A DNA stretch of 64,000 nt, taken from Gammaproteobacteria bacterium (GTDB lineage: Bacteria; Pseudomonadota; Gammaproteobacteria; UBA6002). The position numbers and the translations under genes are program-made. The stretch spans positions 173,956 to 237,955 of the forward strand of contig JACCWJ010000021.1 in assembly GCA_013697705.1 (NCBI GenBank), written 5' to 3'. Shown here in pieces: positions 19,063 through 28,160 of the stretch. The notes below the pieces were generated by a model. The model had not been told where the DNA came from. It searched no databases and saw only the letters and a list, made by a program, of their open reading frames with translations. How positions within the stretch are numbered: position 1 is the first letter of the stretch; every line of letters begins with the position of its first letter.

Positions 19063-20427
19063 CTATTTGCCGCCGCCCGTGGTACTGCGCCCAGCGTTTA
19101 TGCCTTCGAGCAACATTAATGCTTGGTAAAGCTGGAAGTCATTTTGGGCGAGCGATAGCTCTGATTTAGTTTTTTCTTCCAGATTTTCAGCGAAGGATTT
19201 GCCATTACCATTTTTTAAATGGCCGCTTAAATCACTTTCATTGATCGGATCAATTAAAATATCGTCGCTGTCAGTTTTATTGACTGTCAAATTGCCTATC
19301 AATACATCGGGGACAATTCCCATTGCCTGAATAGAACGTCCAGAGGGCGTATAATACAATGCGGTTGTGAGTTTGAGCGCTGTAGTATTATCGATAGGGA
19401 AAACAGTTTGCACCGAGCCTTTTCCGAAACTACGTGTACCCATAATAATCGCACGTTTATAATCTTGTAAGGCTCCCGCAACAATTTCAGAGGCAGAGGC
19501 GGATCCTTCATTAATTAAAACAATCATTGGAACATTATGAATAATATCGCCTGGTGTCGCCTTTGCTCGTATATCTGCACGTGGGATACGGCCCTTAGTG
19601 TAGACGATGAGTCCATCATATTTCTTTGTATCTAAATCGAGAAAGACGTCTGTAACGTCAATAGCTGCATCCAGTAAGCCACCAGGATTATTGCGCAGAT
19701 CAAGGACTAAGCCTTTGAGCTGGCCGCCTGATTGTTTTTCTAGATTTTTAACTGCATTTTCCAGGTCTTGCTTTGCGGCAGTTTGGAAGAATGCTATTCG
19801 GATATATCCATATCCATTTGCTAACAATTTGCTTTTGATCGTTTGGACTTTAATCACATCTCTTTTAACAAGAATCTTCAGAGGTTTTTTCTCCCCTTTA
19901 CGAAGAATCGTTAAAGCAACATGACTTCCCCGTTTACCGCGAATCAGATTGATCGCTTCGCGCATCGTCATTTCTTTAATAAGTTTATTATCAATACGAA
20001 TGATTAAATCGCCCGCTTTGATGCCAGCCTTGTAAGCAGGGGTATCGTCTAAGGGACTAATGACTTTTATATAGCCGCTTTCTGGAATAATCTCCACGCC
20101 TATGCCACCGAATTTTCCAGTGGTAGCCGTTTGTAAGTCTTTTAAATCCTCCTCATCTAAATAAGAGGAATGTGGGTCAAGACTGGAAACCATGCCCTTC
20201 ATGGCATTTTCAAATAGAGTATCATCATTGATAGATTCAATATAATAGCGCTTTATTTGCATTATGACGGTTGAAAAACGTTGGATGTCTTTTAAAGGAA
20301 CACTGATGGATTTGCTGCCATTTGTGGCAGAGGAATTTTCAGCCATTACATAGCTGCAAATACCAATGCAGGCACCTACCACTAAACTCATAAATATGGT
20401 TATTGTGCCCCGTTTATTCGATCTCAC
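19063..20427 (-). CDS. C-terminal processing protease (S41), CtpA/Prc type
   Basis: The 454-residue periplasmic serine protease has an N-terminal hydrophobic signal segment (about 9-29), a PDZ domain (about 95-170, GGIGVEI and KAGIKAGDLI), and the S41 catalytic core. The nucleophile serine is in GSASASEIVAG and the general-base lysine in SFGKGSVQT. Such enzymes trim cell-wall hydrolases and lipoproteins. GTG is the start with GAGAGG upstream. It is the last gene of the gpmI-envC-ctpA cluster, an arrangement conserved in gammaproteobacteria. Confidence 0.93.
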   Translation of the reverse strand: MRSNKRGTITIFMSLVVGACIGICSYVMAENSSATNGSKSISVPLKDIQRFSTVIMQIKRYYIESINDDTLFENAMKGMVSSLDPHSSYLDEEDLKDLQTATTGKFGGIGVEIIPESGYIKVISPLDDTPAYKAGIKAGDLIIRIDNKLIKEMTMREAINLIRGKRGSHVALTILRKGEKKPLKILVKRDVIKVQTIKSKLLANGYGYIRIAFFQTAAKQDLENAVKNLEKQSGGQLKGLVLDLRNNPGGLLDAAIDVTDVFLDLDTKKYDGLIVYTKGRIPRADIRAKATPGDIIHNVPMIVLINEGSASASEIVAGALQDYKRAIIMGTRSFGKGSVQTVFPIDNTTALKLTTALYYTPSGRSIQAMGIVPDVLIGNLTVNKTDSDDILIDPINESDLSGHLKNGNGKSFAENLEEKTKSELSLAQNDFQLYQALMLLEGINAGRSTTGGGK

Positions 20428-20537
20428 TAGTTCCTCTCCTCGGTCCGAGTACGCATTTCAAGAAAGCAAATGTATCATTCTAACTTCATAAGATAAATTA
20501 GAAAATAGCTTCTTCGTATTCATGGCCCTTGGGGGCC

Positions 20538-21659
20538 TCAAGACAAGCACCAGGAACAAGGATCAATGGGTTTACCCTTTAGACGCAGCGCGAAGTAAAG
20601 CGCTGATTTAGCTTGCCCGCCGGTATGTCCAACGGTTGCAATAAGTTCGCGTTTTTCGACAATGTCTCCCGTCTTCTTATATAAGACACCATTATTACCG
20701 TATAAAGTCATGTACCCTCTGCCATGATCAATAATAAGTAATAGGCCATATCCTGGCATCCAGTTTGCAAAAATAATCCGTCCGGGAGCCACGGAATAAA
20801 CCTTTTGTCCTTCTGGAGCACTGATTAAAACACCATTTTGCTTCAATTCACTATTTTGAATATAGCTGCCAAATTTCTCTAAAATTTTTCCCGAGGTAGG
20901 CCAAGCAAATCGACCGGAATGATGAGTAAGATAATCTGAAGAGTAGCTTTCTTTTTTTTGTAATCGTTCTACGACATTTTCCAGATTTTTTTTATTTTTA
21001 AGCAACTCATTTAATTGGTCGGTATGTGATTTCACTTGGAGAGACAGATTTTTTAAAACCGACTGCTGTTTATGGCGGTGAGAGTCTAAATCGTGCTGGG
21101 TGAGTAATTGATTTTTTTTGAGATCAGCAAGATGTTGGACATGCGTGGTTAATTCTTCGTGGTTAACCTTTAATGCTAGCAAATTCGTTCGCAATGCCCT
21201 CATCGTAGTTTCATTTTGAAGGTATAAATATCGGTTATAGGTGAGCAAACGATTGATCTTCTCGGGATCGTCTTCTTGCAGTATCAATTGTAATTTATTT
21301 TTATTTAAGCCCAATACGTACATGGAACGAATTTGCAATAACAGCAGCTGTTGTTGTTTTTTAATTCGACTATCCAGAATTTGTTGCTGTAGGTTTAATT
21401 GATTTATGGCAGAGGTCTTTTTCTGTAAATCTGAAGCAGTGTTGTGTAGTTGCAAGGAGACATGACTAATAGCCATTTCAGTTTTCTGTAGTTCTTTTTC
21501 AAGGCCTGCTTGCTCAGATTGATTTCGATGCAATAAACTTTGCATATTTTTAATTTGATCTAGCACCTCAGTAAGTTTTTTGCTCATGTTATGAGCATGG
21601 CTGTTGCTCGAAATGAGGACCAAAAAAATTATTAAACAAATTCGTATAGCCTGGGCCAT
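20538..21659 (-). CDS. envC: Murein hydrolase activator EnvC (degenerate LytM)
   Basis: The protein has a signal peptide, a long coiled coil (about residues 30-240 with heptad Leu/Gln/Lys patterns) and a C-terminal LytM/M23 domain (FAWPTSGKILEKFG onward). The usual zinc ligands are absent: the normal HxxxD position reads NGVLIS and the final HxH position reads LYFAL. It should therefore activate amidases rather than cut peptidoglycan, as E. coli EnvC does with AmiA/AmiB. ATG at 21659 is preferred; GTG at 21671 would add four residues. It follows gpmI closely. Confidence 0.9.
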   Translation of the reverse strand: MAQAIRICLIIFLVLISSNSHAHNMSKKLTEVLDQIKNMQSLLHRNQSEQAGLEKELQKTEMAISHVSLQLHNTASDLQKKTSAINQLNLQQQILDSRIKKQQQLLLLQIRSMYVLGLNKNKLQLILQEDDPEKINRLLTYNRYLYLQNETTMRALRTNLLALKVNHEELTTHVQHLADLKKNQLLTQHDLDSHRHKQQSVLKNLSLQVKSHTDQLNELLKNKKNLENVVERLQKKESYSSDYLTHHSGRFAWPTSGKILEKFGSYIQNSELKQNGVLISAPEGQKVYSVAPGRIIFANWMPGYGLLLIIDHGRGYMTLYGNNGVLYKKTGDIVEKRELIATVGHTGGQAKSALYFALRLKGKPIDPCSWCLS

Positions 21660-21674
21660 TAGATATCTCACTAA

Positions 21675-23219
21675 CTAGTTTTTGAGCTGTAACAATATGT
21701 TGCCATGCATCTCACTGGGTTGTGGCAAATTGAGTAAGTAAAGTAAGGTTGGCGCTATATCAATTAGGCTGCCTTCAGGTCGGATGACCTCTGCCTCTCT
21801 TCCGATATATAAAAAAGGCACGAGGTTTTCAGTATGGGCGGTATGCAATTGAGTGGTAGTAACATCGTACATTAACTCCGCATTACCATGATCGGAGGTA
21901 ATGATGACCTCACCGCCTACTTCTTCCAAAGCCGCCACAATTTTACCTAAGCACTCGTCTATAACTTCTACTGCTTTGATCGTTGCTGTCATGTCCCCTG
22001 AGTGCCCCACCATATCCGGATTTGCGAAATTACAGATGATAACATCATGCGATTGCAGTTTAATGTCTGCTACTAATTGTGCTGTGAGTTCTCTAGCGCT
22101 CATTTCAGGTTTCAAATCATAGGTAGCCACTTTAGGCGAGGGCACTAAGATTCTATCCTCGCCGATAAATGGAGCTTCCCTGCCGCCATTAAAAAAGAAA
22201 GTTACGTGGGCATATTTTTCTGTCTCAGCAATCCGGAGTTGTGACAATCCTTTTTGAGCTATGTACTCGCCAAAGGAATTGGTAACGTGTATCGGGGGAA
22301 ACGCTACTGCAACTTCTATATCACTCGCATAGCGTGTTAATGTTACCAGTCCACCTAATGCGGGTATTTTTTTACGTTCGAAAGAGGAAAAGCTGGGGCT
22401 GGTTAATGCTCTTGTTAATTGTCTGGCGCGATCCGCTCTGAAGTTCATGAAAATAACGACATCATCCTTATCAAAGGTGATTGGCGGTGTGCCGTCTGCG
22501 TGAATAGAAGTGCCTTTTACAAATTCATCACTTTCATTTCTTTCATAAGCGAGTTCGAGCGCCTCTGCCGCCGAAACTGCTTGGAAGGGTGCTTCGCCCA
22601 ATGTATAGAGATTATAAGCCTTTTCTACGCGATCCCACCGTTGATCTCTATCCATTGCATAATACCGTCCGATAATAGAGGCAAAGTGACCTGTGTTAAG
22701 TTCTTTAAATTGTTTTTCAAGTTTTGCGATTGAGCTCAACGCAGATCGAGGCGGGGTATCGCGCCCATCCAATATTCCGTGAACATAGACGTGTGGTAAC
22801 TTGTGCTCGGCTGCCAGTTGCACCATTGCCAGCAAATGTCGTTCATGACTATGAACTCCGCCGGGAGATAATAAACCGAGGATGTGCAGTTTAGCCTGAG
22901 ATTTTTTTAATCTTGACAGCGCCTTTACTATAACTTCATTCTCAAAAAACTGCCCATTTTCAATTGCTAGATCAACACGCATTAAATCTTGAGGGACAAG
23001 ACGTCCAGCGCCCATATGCAAGTGCCCCACTTCAGAATTGCCCATTTGTCCCGCAGGCAAACCTACATCTGAACCTGACCCCGATATTAGTGTGTGTGGG
23101 TAACGCGACCAATAACTATCCCAATTCGGAGTATTGGCTGCATAGATAGCGTTATATTGTGGGTCTTCACGGTATCCCCAGCCATCTAAAATAATTAAAA
23201 CAATGGGTTTTGGTCTCAT
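21675..23219 (-). CDS. gpmI: Cofactor-independent phosphoglycerate mutase
   Basis: The 514-residue alkaline-phosphatase-fold enzyme interconverts 3- and 2-phosphoglycerate using Mn ions. Visible elements are LIILDGWGYRED at the N-terminus, the phospho-serine S62 in GNSEVGHLHMGAGR, HGILDGRDTPP, and the metal motifs FANPDMVGHSGD and TSDHGNAE. It is first in a minus-strand cluster with envC and ctpA, with only a few bases between gpmI and envC. Length is normal. Confidence 0.97.
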   Translation of the reverse strand: MRPKPIVLIILDGWGYREDPQYNAIYAANTPNWDSYWSRYPHTLISGSGSDVGLPAGQMGNSEVGHLHMGAGRLVPQDLMRVDLAIENGQFFENEVIVKALSRLKKSQAKLHILGLLSPGGVHSHERHLLAMVQLAAEHKLPHVYVHGILDGRDTPPRSALSSIAKLEKQFKELNTGHFASIIGRYYAMDRDQRWDRVEKAYNLYTLGEAPFQAVSAAEALELAYERNESDEFVKGTSIHADGTPPITFDKDDVVIFMNFRADRARQLTRALTSPSFSSFERKKIPALGGLVTLTRYASDIEVAVAFPPIHVTNSFGEYIAQKGLSQLRIAETEKYAHVTFFFNGGREAPFIGEDRILVPSPKVATYDLKPEMSARELTAQLVADIKLQSHDVIICNFANPDMVGHSGDMTATIKAVEVIDECLGKIVAALEEVGGEVIITSDHGNAELMYDVTTTQLHTAHTENLVPFLYIGREAEVIRPEGSLIDIAPTLLYLLNLPQPSEMHGNILLQLKN

Positions 23220-23356
23220 CTGTCAATCCAAAGAGGTAAAGGTCGCACTCCTAAAGCACGCTTATTGTTATTTTTAAGAGTCGTAAATTATTTTTCTAAA
23301 ATGACGGCAAATGTGTATACTAAAAACTTTTCAGCCTAAACAAAAGAAGAATCATC

Positions 23357-23782
23357 GTGAAACAGTTTTTAGAATTTGTCTTAAATCATTGGATCCTCTG
23401 GTCCGTATTTGTTCTCTTAATTCTTATCATTATTTTTGAAGAAATCCGAGGTAGAGTCCAGGGTATCCCCCGGGTGCAGCCACACGATTTAACCCAACTA
23501 ATAAATCGAGAAGATGCGACCGTTATCGATGTGCGAGATCACAATGCCTTTGCTAAAGGTCATATACTCGGTTCCATCAATATTCCCCATACTCAAATGG
23601 ATGCAAATATTGAAAAGCTCAAAAAACATAAAGATAAGCCTGTAGTGATTGTGTGTGGCAATGGACAAACCGGTCCACAAGAAGGCATTAAATTGAAAAA
23701 TAATGGTTTTGAGAAAATTTATTTTCTTTCCGGCGGAATTAATGCCTGGAAAGATGCAGGTCTACCTCTTACCAAGGATTAG
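23357..23782 (+). CDS. Membrane-anchored rhodanese-domain protein (YibN-like)
   Basis: A 141-residue protein with one N-terminal membrane span (about residues 10-28) and a rhodanese domain. The domain has VIDVRDHNAFAKGHILGSINIPH and the active-loop cysteine in VIVCGNGQTG. Rhodaneses move sulfane sulfur; the E. coli counterpart YibN sits in the same place before grxC and secB. The start is GTG. Only 2 bases separate it from grxC. Confidence 0.88.
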   Translation: MKQFLEFVLNHWILWSVFVLLILIIIFEEIRGRVQGIPRVQPHDLTQLINREDATVIDVRDHNAFAKGHILGSINIPHTQMDANIEKLKKHKDKPVVIVCGNGQTGPQEGIKLKNNGFEKIYFLSGGINAWKDAGLPLTKD

Positions 23783-23784
23783 TC

Positions 23785-24039
23785 ATGGCAAAAGTTGAAG
23801 TGTATAGTTCGGCAGCTTGCTCATATTGCGTTAGAGCAAAAATGTTGCTAGATCAGAAAAAAATTAGCTATCAAGAAATTCGTGTTGATCAAGACGAAAG
23901 TAAGAGAGACGAAATGATAGAGCGCAGTGGTCGACGCACGGTACCACAAATTTTTATTGATGATAAACATATCGGCGGGTTTGATGATATGTGGGCTTTA
24001 GAGCAGAAGGGCGAGCTGGATAGATTATTAAATAATTAA
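23785..24039 (+). CDS. grxC: Glutaredoxin 3
   Basis: The 84-residue thioredoxin-fold protein has the CSYC active site (SSAACSYCVRAK), the cis-proline TVPQIFID and the GGFDDM glutathione-binding loop. It reduces protein disulfides with glutathione and can feed electrons to ribonucleotide reductase. It lies between the rhodanese gene and secB, the standard gammaproteobacterial order. Confidence 0.96.
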   Translation: MAKVEVYSSAACSYCVRAKMLLDQKKISYQEIRVDQDESKRDEMIERSGRRTVPQIFIDDKHIGGFDDMWALEQKGELDRLLNN

Positions 24040-24075
24040 TAAACCGATCTAGACTGCACAAACATATAGCGGATA

Positions 24076-24177
24076 CAAATTGTAATTATTCAGCACTAAA
24101 TTTTAAATTTTGCTCGAACGTTCAGTTTTGCGCTAAATGGACGTTCGCTTCAGTGGCTGAATAGTTACTACAAATTT
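24076..24177. repeat. About 100-bp inverted-repeat element (TATTCAGC family) before secB
   Basis: The left arm (24076-24097, with TGTAATTATTCAGCACT) pairs imperfectly with the right arm (24152-24177, with AGTGGCTGAATAGTTACTAC). A nested pair is CTCGAACGT / ACGTTCGC (24114-24121 and 24141-24148). The outer arm sequence recurs at 1034 and 6062. It fills the grxC-secB gap. Confidence 0.55.
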
Positions 24178-24197
24178 AACATATAGAAGGAAACATC

Positions 24198-24680
24198 ATG
24201 AGCGAAGCAAAAAACGAAGCAACTAATGAAGATCAACCGCAAATGGATTTTGGCATTCAAAGAATCTATGTTAAAGATTTATCCTATGAAGCGCCAAATT
24301 CTCCTCAAATTTTTAAAGAAGACTGGAATCCAAAAGTTGAAATTGATCTTCAAAGTAAGTCAAATCGTTTAGAAGAAGGTATTTACGAGGTTGTGCTATC
24401 GGTCACCAGCACAGTAAAAGTAAACGACAAAATGGCATTTTTGGTTGAAGTACAACAAGCGGGTATTTTCACAATTCGTCATTTCCCTGATGAACAAGTG
24501 CAACATTTATTAGGCAGCTTTTGCCCCAGCATTATTTTCCCTTACGCGAGAGAATCTATTACAGACCTCGTTACCCGTGGTGGTTTCCCACAACTTTATT
24601 TGGCTCCTATTAATTTTGATGCCATTTATCAACAACGGTTGGCTCGGGAACAACAGGAAGCAGCAGAGAGCAACGGTTAA
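24198..24680 (+). CDS. secB: Protein-export chaperone SecB
   Basis: The 160-residue tetrameric cytoplasmic chaperone keeps preproteins unfolded for SecA. The family pattern is clear: FGIQRIYVKDLSYEAPNSP, the VVLSVTSTVK strand, EVQQAGIF, and CPSIIFPYARESI followed by GGFPQLYLAPINFDA. AGAAGGAA precedes the ATG. Two bases separate it from gpsA. Confidence 0.97.
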   Translation: MSEAKNEATNEDQPQMDFGIQRIYVKDLSYEAPNSPQIFKEDWNPKVEIDLQSKSNRLEEGIYEVVLSVTSTVKVNDKMAFLVEVQQAGIFTIRHFPDEQVQHLLGSFCPSIIFPYARESITDLVTRGGFPQLYLAPINFDAIYQQRLAREQQEAAESNG

Positions 24681-24682
24681 TA

Positions 24683-25681
24683 ATGTCACCCATTGCTATA
24701 TTAGGAGCGGGTTCCTGGGGAACCGCGCTCGCTATTTTGTTGGCACGTAATGGTCAACATGTTCGATTATGGGGTCGTGATGACTCAATTAAAGATATTC
24801 AGTCATCACGCATCAATAAACGATACCTGCCTAATTTTGTTTTAGATGATTCAATTGAAGCCTTCACCGATTTGGAAGCCGCGACCGTTGGCATACAAGA
24901 TTTTTTAATTGTGGTACCAAGTGGTGCATTTCGTTCGGTTGTGAGTGATTTGCATCAACTTCGGCCCACAGGTATAAGATTGGCGTGGGCGTCTAAAGGG
25001 CTAGATTCAGAGAAAAATCAATTGTTGCATCAAGTGGCTTTTGACATATATCAAGATACTCTTTCGATAGCCGTTATTGCGGGGCCCTCTTTTGCGAAAG
25101 AAGTGGCTGCGGGGTTACCAACTGCAATTACGCTAACCAGTAACAATGATGATTTTTCCCGCTCGCTTATTCAACGGTTGCATGGTCGCCATTTTAGAGT
25201 TTATTCCCAAATGGATCTAATAGGCGTTCAGGTTTGCGGTGCGGTAAAAAACTGTTTGGCAGTGGCGACCGGAATTTCCGATGGGTTAGGCTATGGCGCG
25301 AATGCGCGTTCCGCACTTATCACCCGTGGTCTTATAGAAATGACGCGTCTTGGCTTAGCAATGGGCGGACAACAATCCACCTTTATGGGGCTAGCGGGTG
25401 TAGGTGACTTAGTACTTACTTGCACAGATGATCAATCCCGAAACCGCCGTTTCGGTGTTGCTATTGGTCAGGGGGCGGACATCGCTTGCGCAGAAAAAAC
25501 GATTGGTCAGGTCGTGGAAGGTAAGCTAAATGCATTTAAAGTATTAGCATTAGCAAAAGAATATAATATCGAAATGCCTATCATCGAACAAGTTTGTAAC
25601 GTTCTTAAAGGGGAAGTGACACCCTTTGAAAGCGTCGAAAAGTTATTTGCTAGAGAGCCTAAAAGGGAAGGAATTCAGTAG
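24683..25681 (+). CDS. gpsA: Glycerol-3-phosphate dehydrogenase [NAD(P)+]
   Basis: The 332-residue enzyme makes sn-glycerol 3-phosphate for phospholipid synthesis. It has the Rossmann GAGSWGTALAI, WASKGLD, AGPSFAKEVA, and the catalytic lysine region VCGAVKNCLAVATG, then GLAGVGDLVLTC. The order secB-gpsA is conserved. Its 3' end overlaps the opposing trmL by 23 bases. Confidence 0.96.
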   Translation: MSPIAILGAGSWGTALAILLARNGQHVRLWGRDDSIKDIQSSRINKRYLPNFVLDDSIEAFTDLEAATVGIQDFLIVVPSGAFRSVVSDLHQLRPTGIRLAWASKGLDSEKNQLLHQVAFDIYQDTLSIAVIAGPSFAKEVAAGLPTAITLTSNNDDFSRSLIQRLHGRHFRVYSQMDLIGVQVCGAVKNCLAVATGISDGLGYGANARSALITRGLIEMTRLGLAMGGQQSTFMGLAGVGDLVLTCTDDQSRNRRFGVAIGQGADIACAEKTIGQVVEGKLNAFKVLALAKEYNIEMPIIEQVCNVLKGEVTPFESVEKLFAREPKREGIQ

Positions 25682-26138
25682 CACCCTCAAACTGAAGCTG
25701 CCGCCACGCTTCATACAGTATTATGCTGACCGCATTAGAAAGATTTAAGCTACGACTTTGAGTTTGCATCGGGATTTTAATAATACTTTGATCGTCAAAC
25801 TCCTTAAGAACAACGGAAGGCAATCCGCGAGATTCTGGTCCAAATATTAATGCATCCCCACGTTGATAAAAAACCTCTGAATAAAATTTACTTCCCTTAG
25901 TTGAGCAGGCATAAATATTCATTGGTTTTGTTTCATGTCTGAAATCTTCGAAGGTGGAATGAATTTTAATATCTGCCCATTCCCGATAATCCAGCCCCGC
26001 TCTTTTTAATTTTGCATCATTTAATGTAAACCCAAGAGGTTCAATTAAATGTAATACAGCGCCCGTATTGGCACATAAACGAATAATATTGCCAGTGTTA
26101 GGAGGAATCTCTGGTTCAAATAAGACGATATGGAACAT
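25659..26138 (-). CDS. trmL: tRNA (cytidine/uridine-2'-O-)-methyltransferase TrmL (SPOUT)
   Basis: The 159-residue trefoil-knot methylase has the motifs IPPNTGNIIRLCANTG at the N-terminus, LIFGPESRGLP, and the knot-forming IPMQTQSRSLNLSNAV. It methylates the wobble base of tRNA-Leu isoacceptors. The length fits TrmL rather than the longer TrmH/TrmJ types. It lies convergent to gpsA, with overlapping 3' ends. Confidence 0.92.
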   Translation of the reverse strand: MFHIVLFEPEIPPNTGNIIRLCANTGAVLHLIEPLGFTLNDAKLKRAGLDYREWADIKIHSTFEDFRHETKPMNIYACSTKGSKFYSEVFYQRGDALIFGPESRGLPSVVLKEFDDQSIIKIPMQTQSRSLNLSNAVSIILYEAWRQLQFEGATEFLPF

Positions 26139-26154
26139 AGTTACCTTCGGTAAA

Positions 26155-26178
26155 GCCCTTCTCCTTTGGGAGAAGGGC
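26155..26178 (-). terminator. Hairpin after mlaA
   Basis: GCCCTTCTCC and GGAGAAGGGC (26155-26164, 26169-26178) form a 10-bp stem with a four-base loop, 8 bases beyond the mlaA stop. The following U run is short, so it could also be a small dispersed palindrome used as a 3' end. Confidence 0.6.
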
Positions 26179-26185
26179 GGGGCAT

Positions 26186-27073
26186 TTAAGGCTCAACAAA
26201 GGGGTCACCGCTGATCGCAGCAGGGGACGTTTTTGTTGGTGGTTTTCGTTGAGCATCGGTGGAAGCTGGCTCGTCACTTTCCCCGACAAAGGTATCACCG
26301 TCATCTTGTTTTGTTTGAGCTGCGCCCCCTTCTTCCCCAACAAAGGTATCGTCCCCATCGGAGGATTTGTCAGCATTCCCGGGCTCTGCTGAATCTCCTC
26401 CTGGGCAAATGGCTCTGATGTCGCAATCCCGTTTTTGAAGATAGGCATCGCGCACAAAAAGATAAGGGTCTAGCGCTTCATCAATAAGTCTATCGGCAGG
26501 AAGCAAGGCTGCACGTTTGTGAACAATACGTAGTCCATACAATCCATAACGAAGTGAAGGAGGCTCTATATAAGGCCAGAGTGATAAGTAATGCCAGTCA
26601 ACCGACCACCCTATAGTGTCACGAATCGTGGAGGGGCCAAAAAATGGCACCATCAGATAAGTGGAATTAACAAAGCCATATCTCGCTAATGTTAAACCAA
26701 AATCTTGATGATGTTTGGGGAGCCCCGCACAAGTTGCCACATCAAATAATCCAAAGACACCAAAAGTAGTATTGAAAGCAAATCGCCAGCAATCTGACCA
26801 TGCATCTAAAAGTTTAAATTGTAAGGTGTTGTTAGCAATATTCGTTATATCGTCAATATTATCGAAGAAATTGCCGATTCGGCAGGCGACAAAGGGAGGC
26901 ATCACTTTATCGTAGACAGTTGCTACTGGCCGCAAAATCACTTTATCAATCACCATGTTGAAGGCAAATATTTGACGATTAACAGGTTCTAGTGGATCTA
27001 CACAGGCGCAGCCGACTACCGATAGGCAGATCGTAATTAAAAGAAAGCGGGTGAAAAGTTTTATCTTTTTCAT
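26186..27073 (-). CDS. mlaA: MlaA (VacJ) outer-membrane lipoprotein
   Basis: A 295-residue lipoprotein: signal peptide with lipobox VVGC (Cys22), then the MlaA core with DPLEPVNRQIFAFN, DNIDDITNIANNTLQ, TTFGVFGLFDVAT and the FGPSTIRD loop. MlaA removes mislocalised phospholipids from the outer leaflet and passes them to MlaC. Residues from about 225 on form a polar low-complexity tail with three related motifs: DDTFVGEE (241-248), GDTFVGES (259-266) and GDPFVEP (289-295). This tail goes beyond the usual family end. Other mla genes are not in the window. Confidence 0.93.
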   Translation of the reverse strand: MKKIKLFTRFLLITICLSVVGCACVDPLEPVNRQIFAFNMVIDKVILRPVATVYDKVMPPFVACRIGNFFDNIDDITNIANNTLQFKLLDAWSDCWRFAFNTTFGVFGLFDVATCAGLPKHHQDFGLTLARYGFVNSTYLMVPFFGPSTIRDTIGWSVDWHYLSLWPYIEPPSLRYGLYGLRIVHKRAALLPADRLIDEALDPYLFVRDAYLQKRDCDIRAICPGGDSAEPGNADKSSDGDDTFVGEEGGAAQTKQDDGDTFVGESDEPASTDAQRKPPTKTSPAAISGDPFVEP

Positions 27074-27105
27074 AATTATATTATTTCCTAATTGTACAGT
27101 CGTTT

Positions 27106-28071
27106 TTAGCTTGTTGTAAGCTGCAAACGGGAGGGAAGACTTTTTGTTGCTCGAACTAAGGCATCGATAATGCCCGCCTCACAAGCAGAGTGACCTGCGT
27201 CACGGATAATATTTAATTCTGAATTTGGCCACATTCCATGTAGTTCCCAAGCGTTATCTAGCGTGCACACAATATCATAACGTCCGTGAACAATAATCCC
27301 AGGTATTTCAGAGATGTGGTGCATGTTGCGCATAATTTGATTGGGCTCTAAGAAACAATTATTTAAAAAATAATGGCATTCTATTAGGGCAAAGCTTAAA
27401 GCATGATGCGGATTTTTCATGAGTTCAAGTACTTGCTTGTTCGGCTCTAGTGTGGCGCAGTGGCCTTCCCAGCTCGACCATGTTTTTGCTGCAGACATTC
27501 GTGTTACTTCGTCAGTGCCCGTTAGCATTTCATAGTACGCCAAAAGAGGATTGTTTCTGAGGTTATCAGGCACAATGCTCAAAAACTCTTCCCAATAGTC
27601 GGGGAAAATTTTATTTGCGCCATGACCCTCAAAAAGCCACTGTACATCCGTGTTACGATTTAAGAAGATGCCTCGCAAGACCATTCCAAGCACTTTTTCT
27701 GGAAAGCTTTGTGCATACACCAGGCTCAATGTGGACCCCCAGGATCCTCCAAAAAGAACCCATTTATCTATTTTGAGTTGTTGTCGGATTCGCTCCATAT
27801 CTTGTACTAAAGCGTGAGTGTTGTTTCCTTTAAGTTCTTTGTGCGGCGTAGAACGGCCACATCCGCGTTGATCAAACAGTATCACTCGATAAATATTGGG
27901 ATCAAAAAAGCGACGCTGGTCTTCAGTGCAACCGCTCCCCGGACCACCATGAACGAAGAGAATAGGAATGCCGTCAGGATTACCGCATTCTTCAACATAT
28001 AATTCATGAGGGGGGTCAACAGGTAAGGTAAATTGATGGTAAGGCTTAATAGGGGGATATAAAGTCAGCAT
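27106..28071 (-). CDS. pip: Proline iminopeptidase
   Basis: The 321-residue alpha/beta hydrolase (peptidase S33) has the oxyanion motif FVHGGPGSGC, the nucleophile serine in GGSWGSTLSL, an aspartate region VHGRYDIVC and the histidine in RDAGHSA. It releases N-terminal proline from peptides in the cytoplasm, useful for a cell that feeds on amino acids. It lies 32 bases upstream of mlaA on the same strand. Confidence 0.94.
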   Translation of the reverse strand: MLTLYPPIKPYHQFTLPVDPPHELYVEECGNPDGIPILFVHGGPGSGCTEDQRRFFDPNIYRVILFDQRGCGRSTPHKELKGNNTHALVQDMERIRQQLKIDKWVLFGGSWGSTLSLVYAQSFPEKVLGMVLRGIFLNRNTDVQWLFEGHGANKIFPDYWEEFLSIVPDNLRNNPLLAYYEMLTGTDEVTRMSAAKTWSSWEGHCATLEPNKQVLELMKNPHHALSFALIECHYFLNNCFLEPNQIMRNMHHISEIPGIIVHGRYDIVCTLDNAWELHGMWPNSELNIIRDAGHSACEAGIIDALVRATKSLPSRLQLTTS

Positions 28072-28160
28072 ATTTACGATAAACTCCTGTCACGCTCTAA
28101 AAAAATAATGGGTCATTATAATCCATATTTGGTGAATTCAACATGGTAAAGGATGTATTT

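Noticed and set aside
26116..26457. A 113-residue minus-strand frame overlapping mlaA
   Set aside because: It lies in another frame of the mlaA repeat tail and has no recognisable features.
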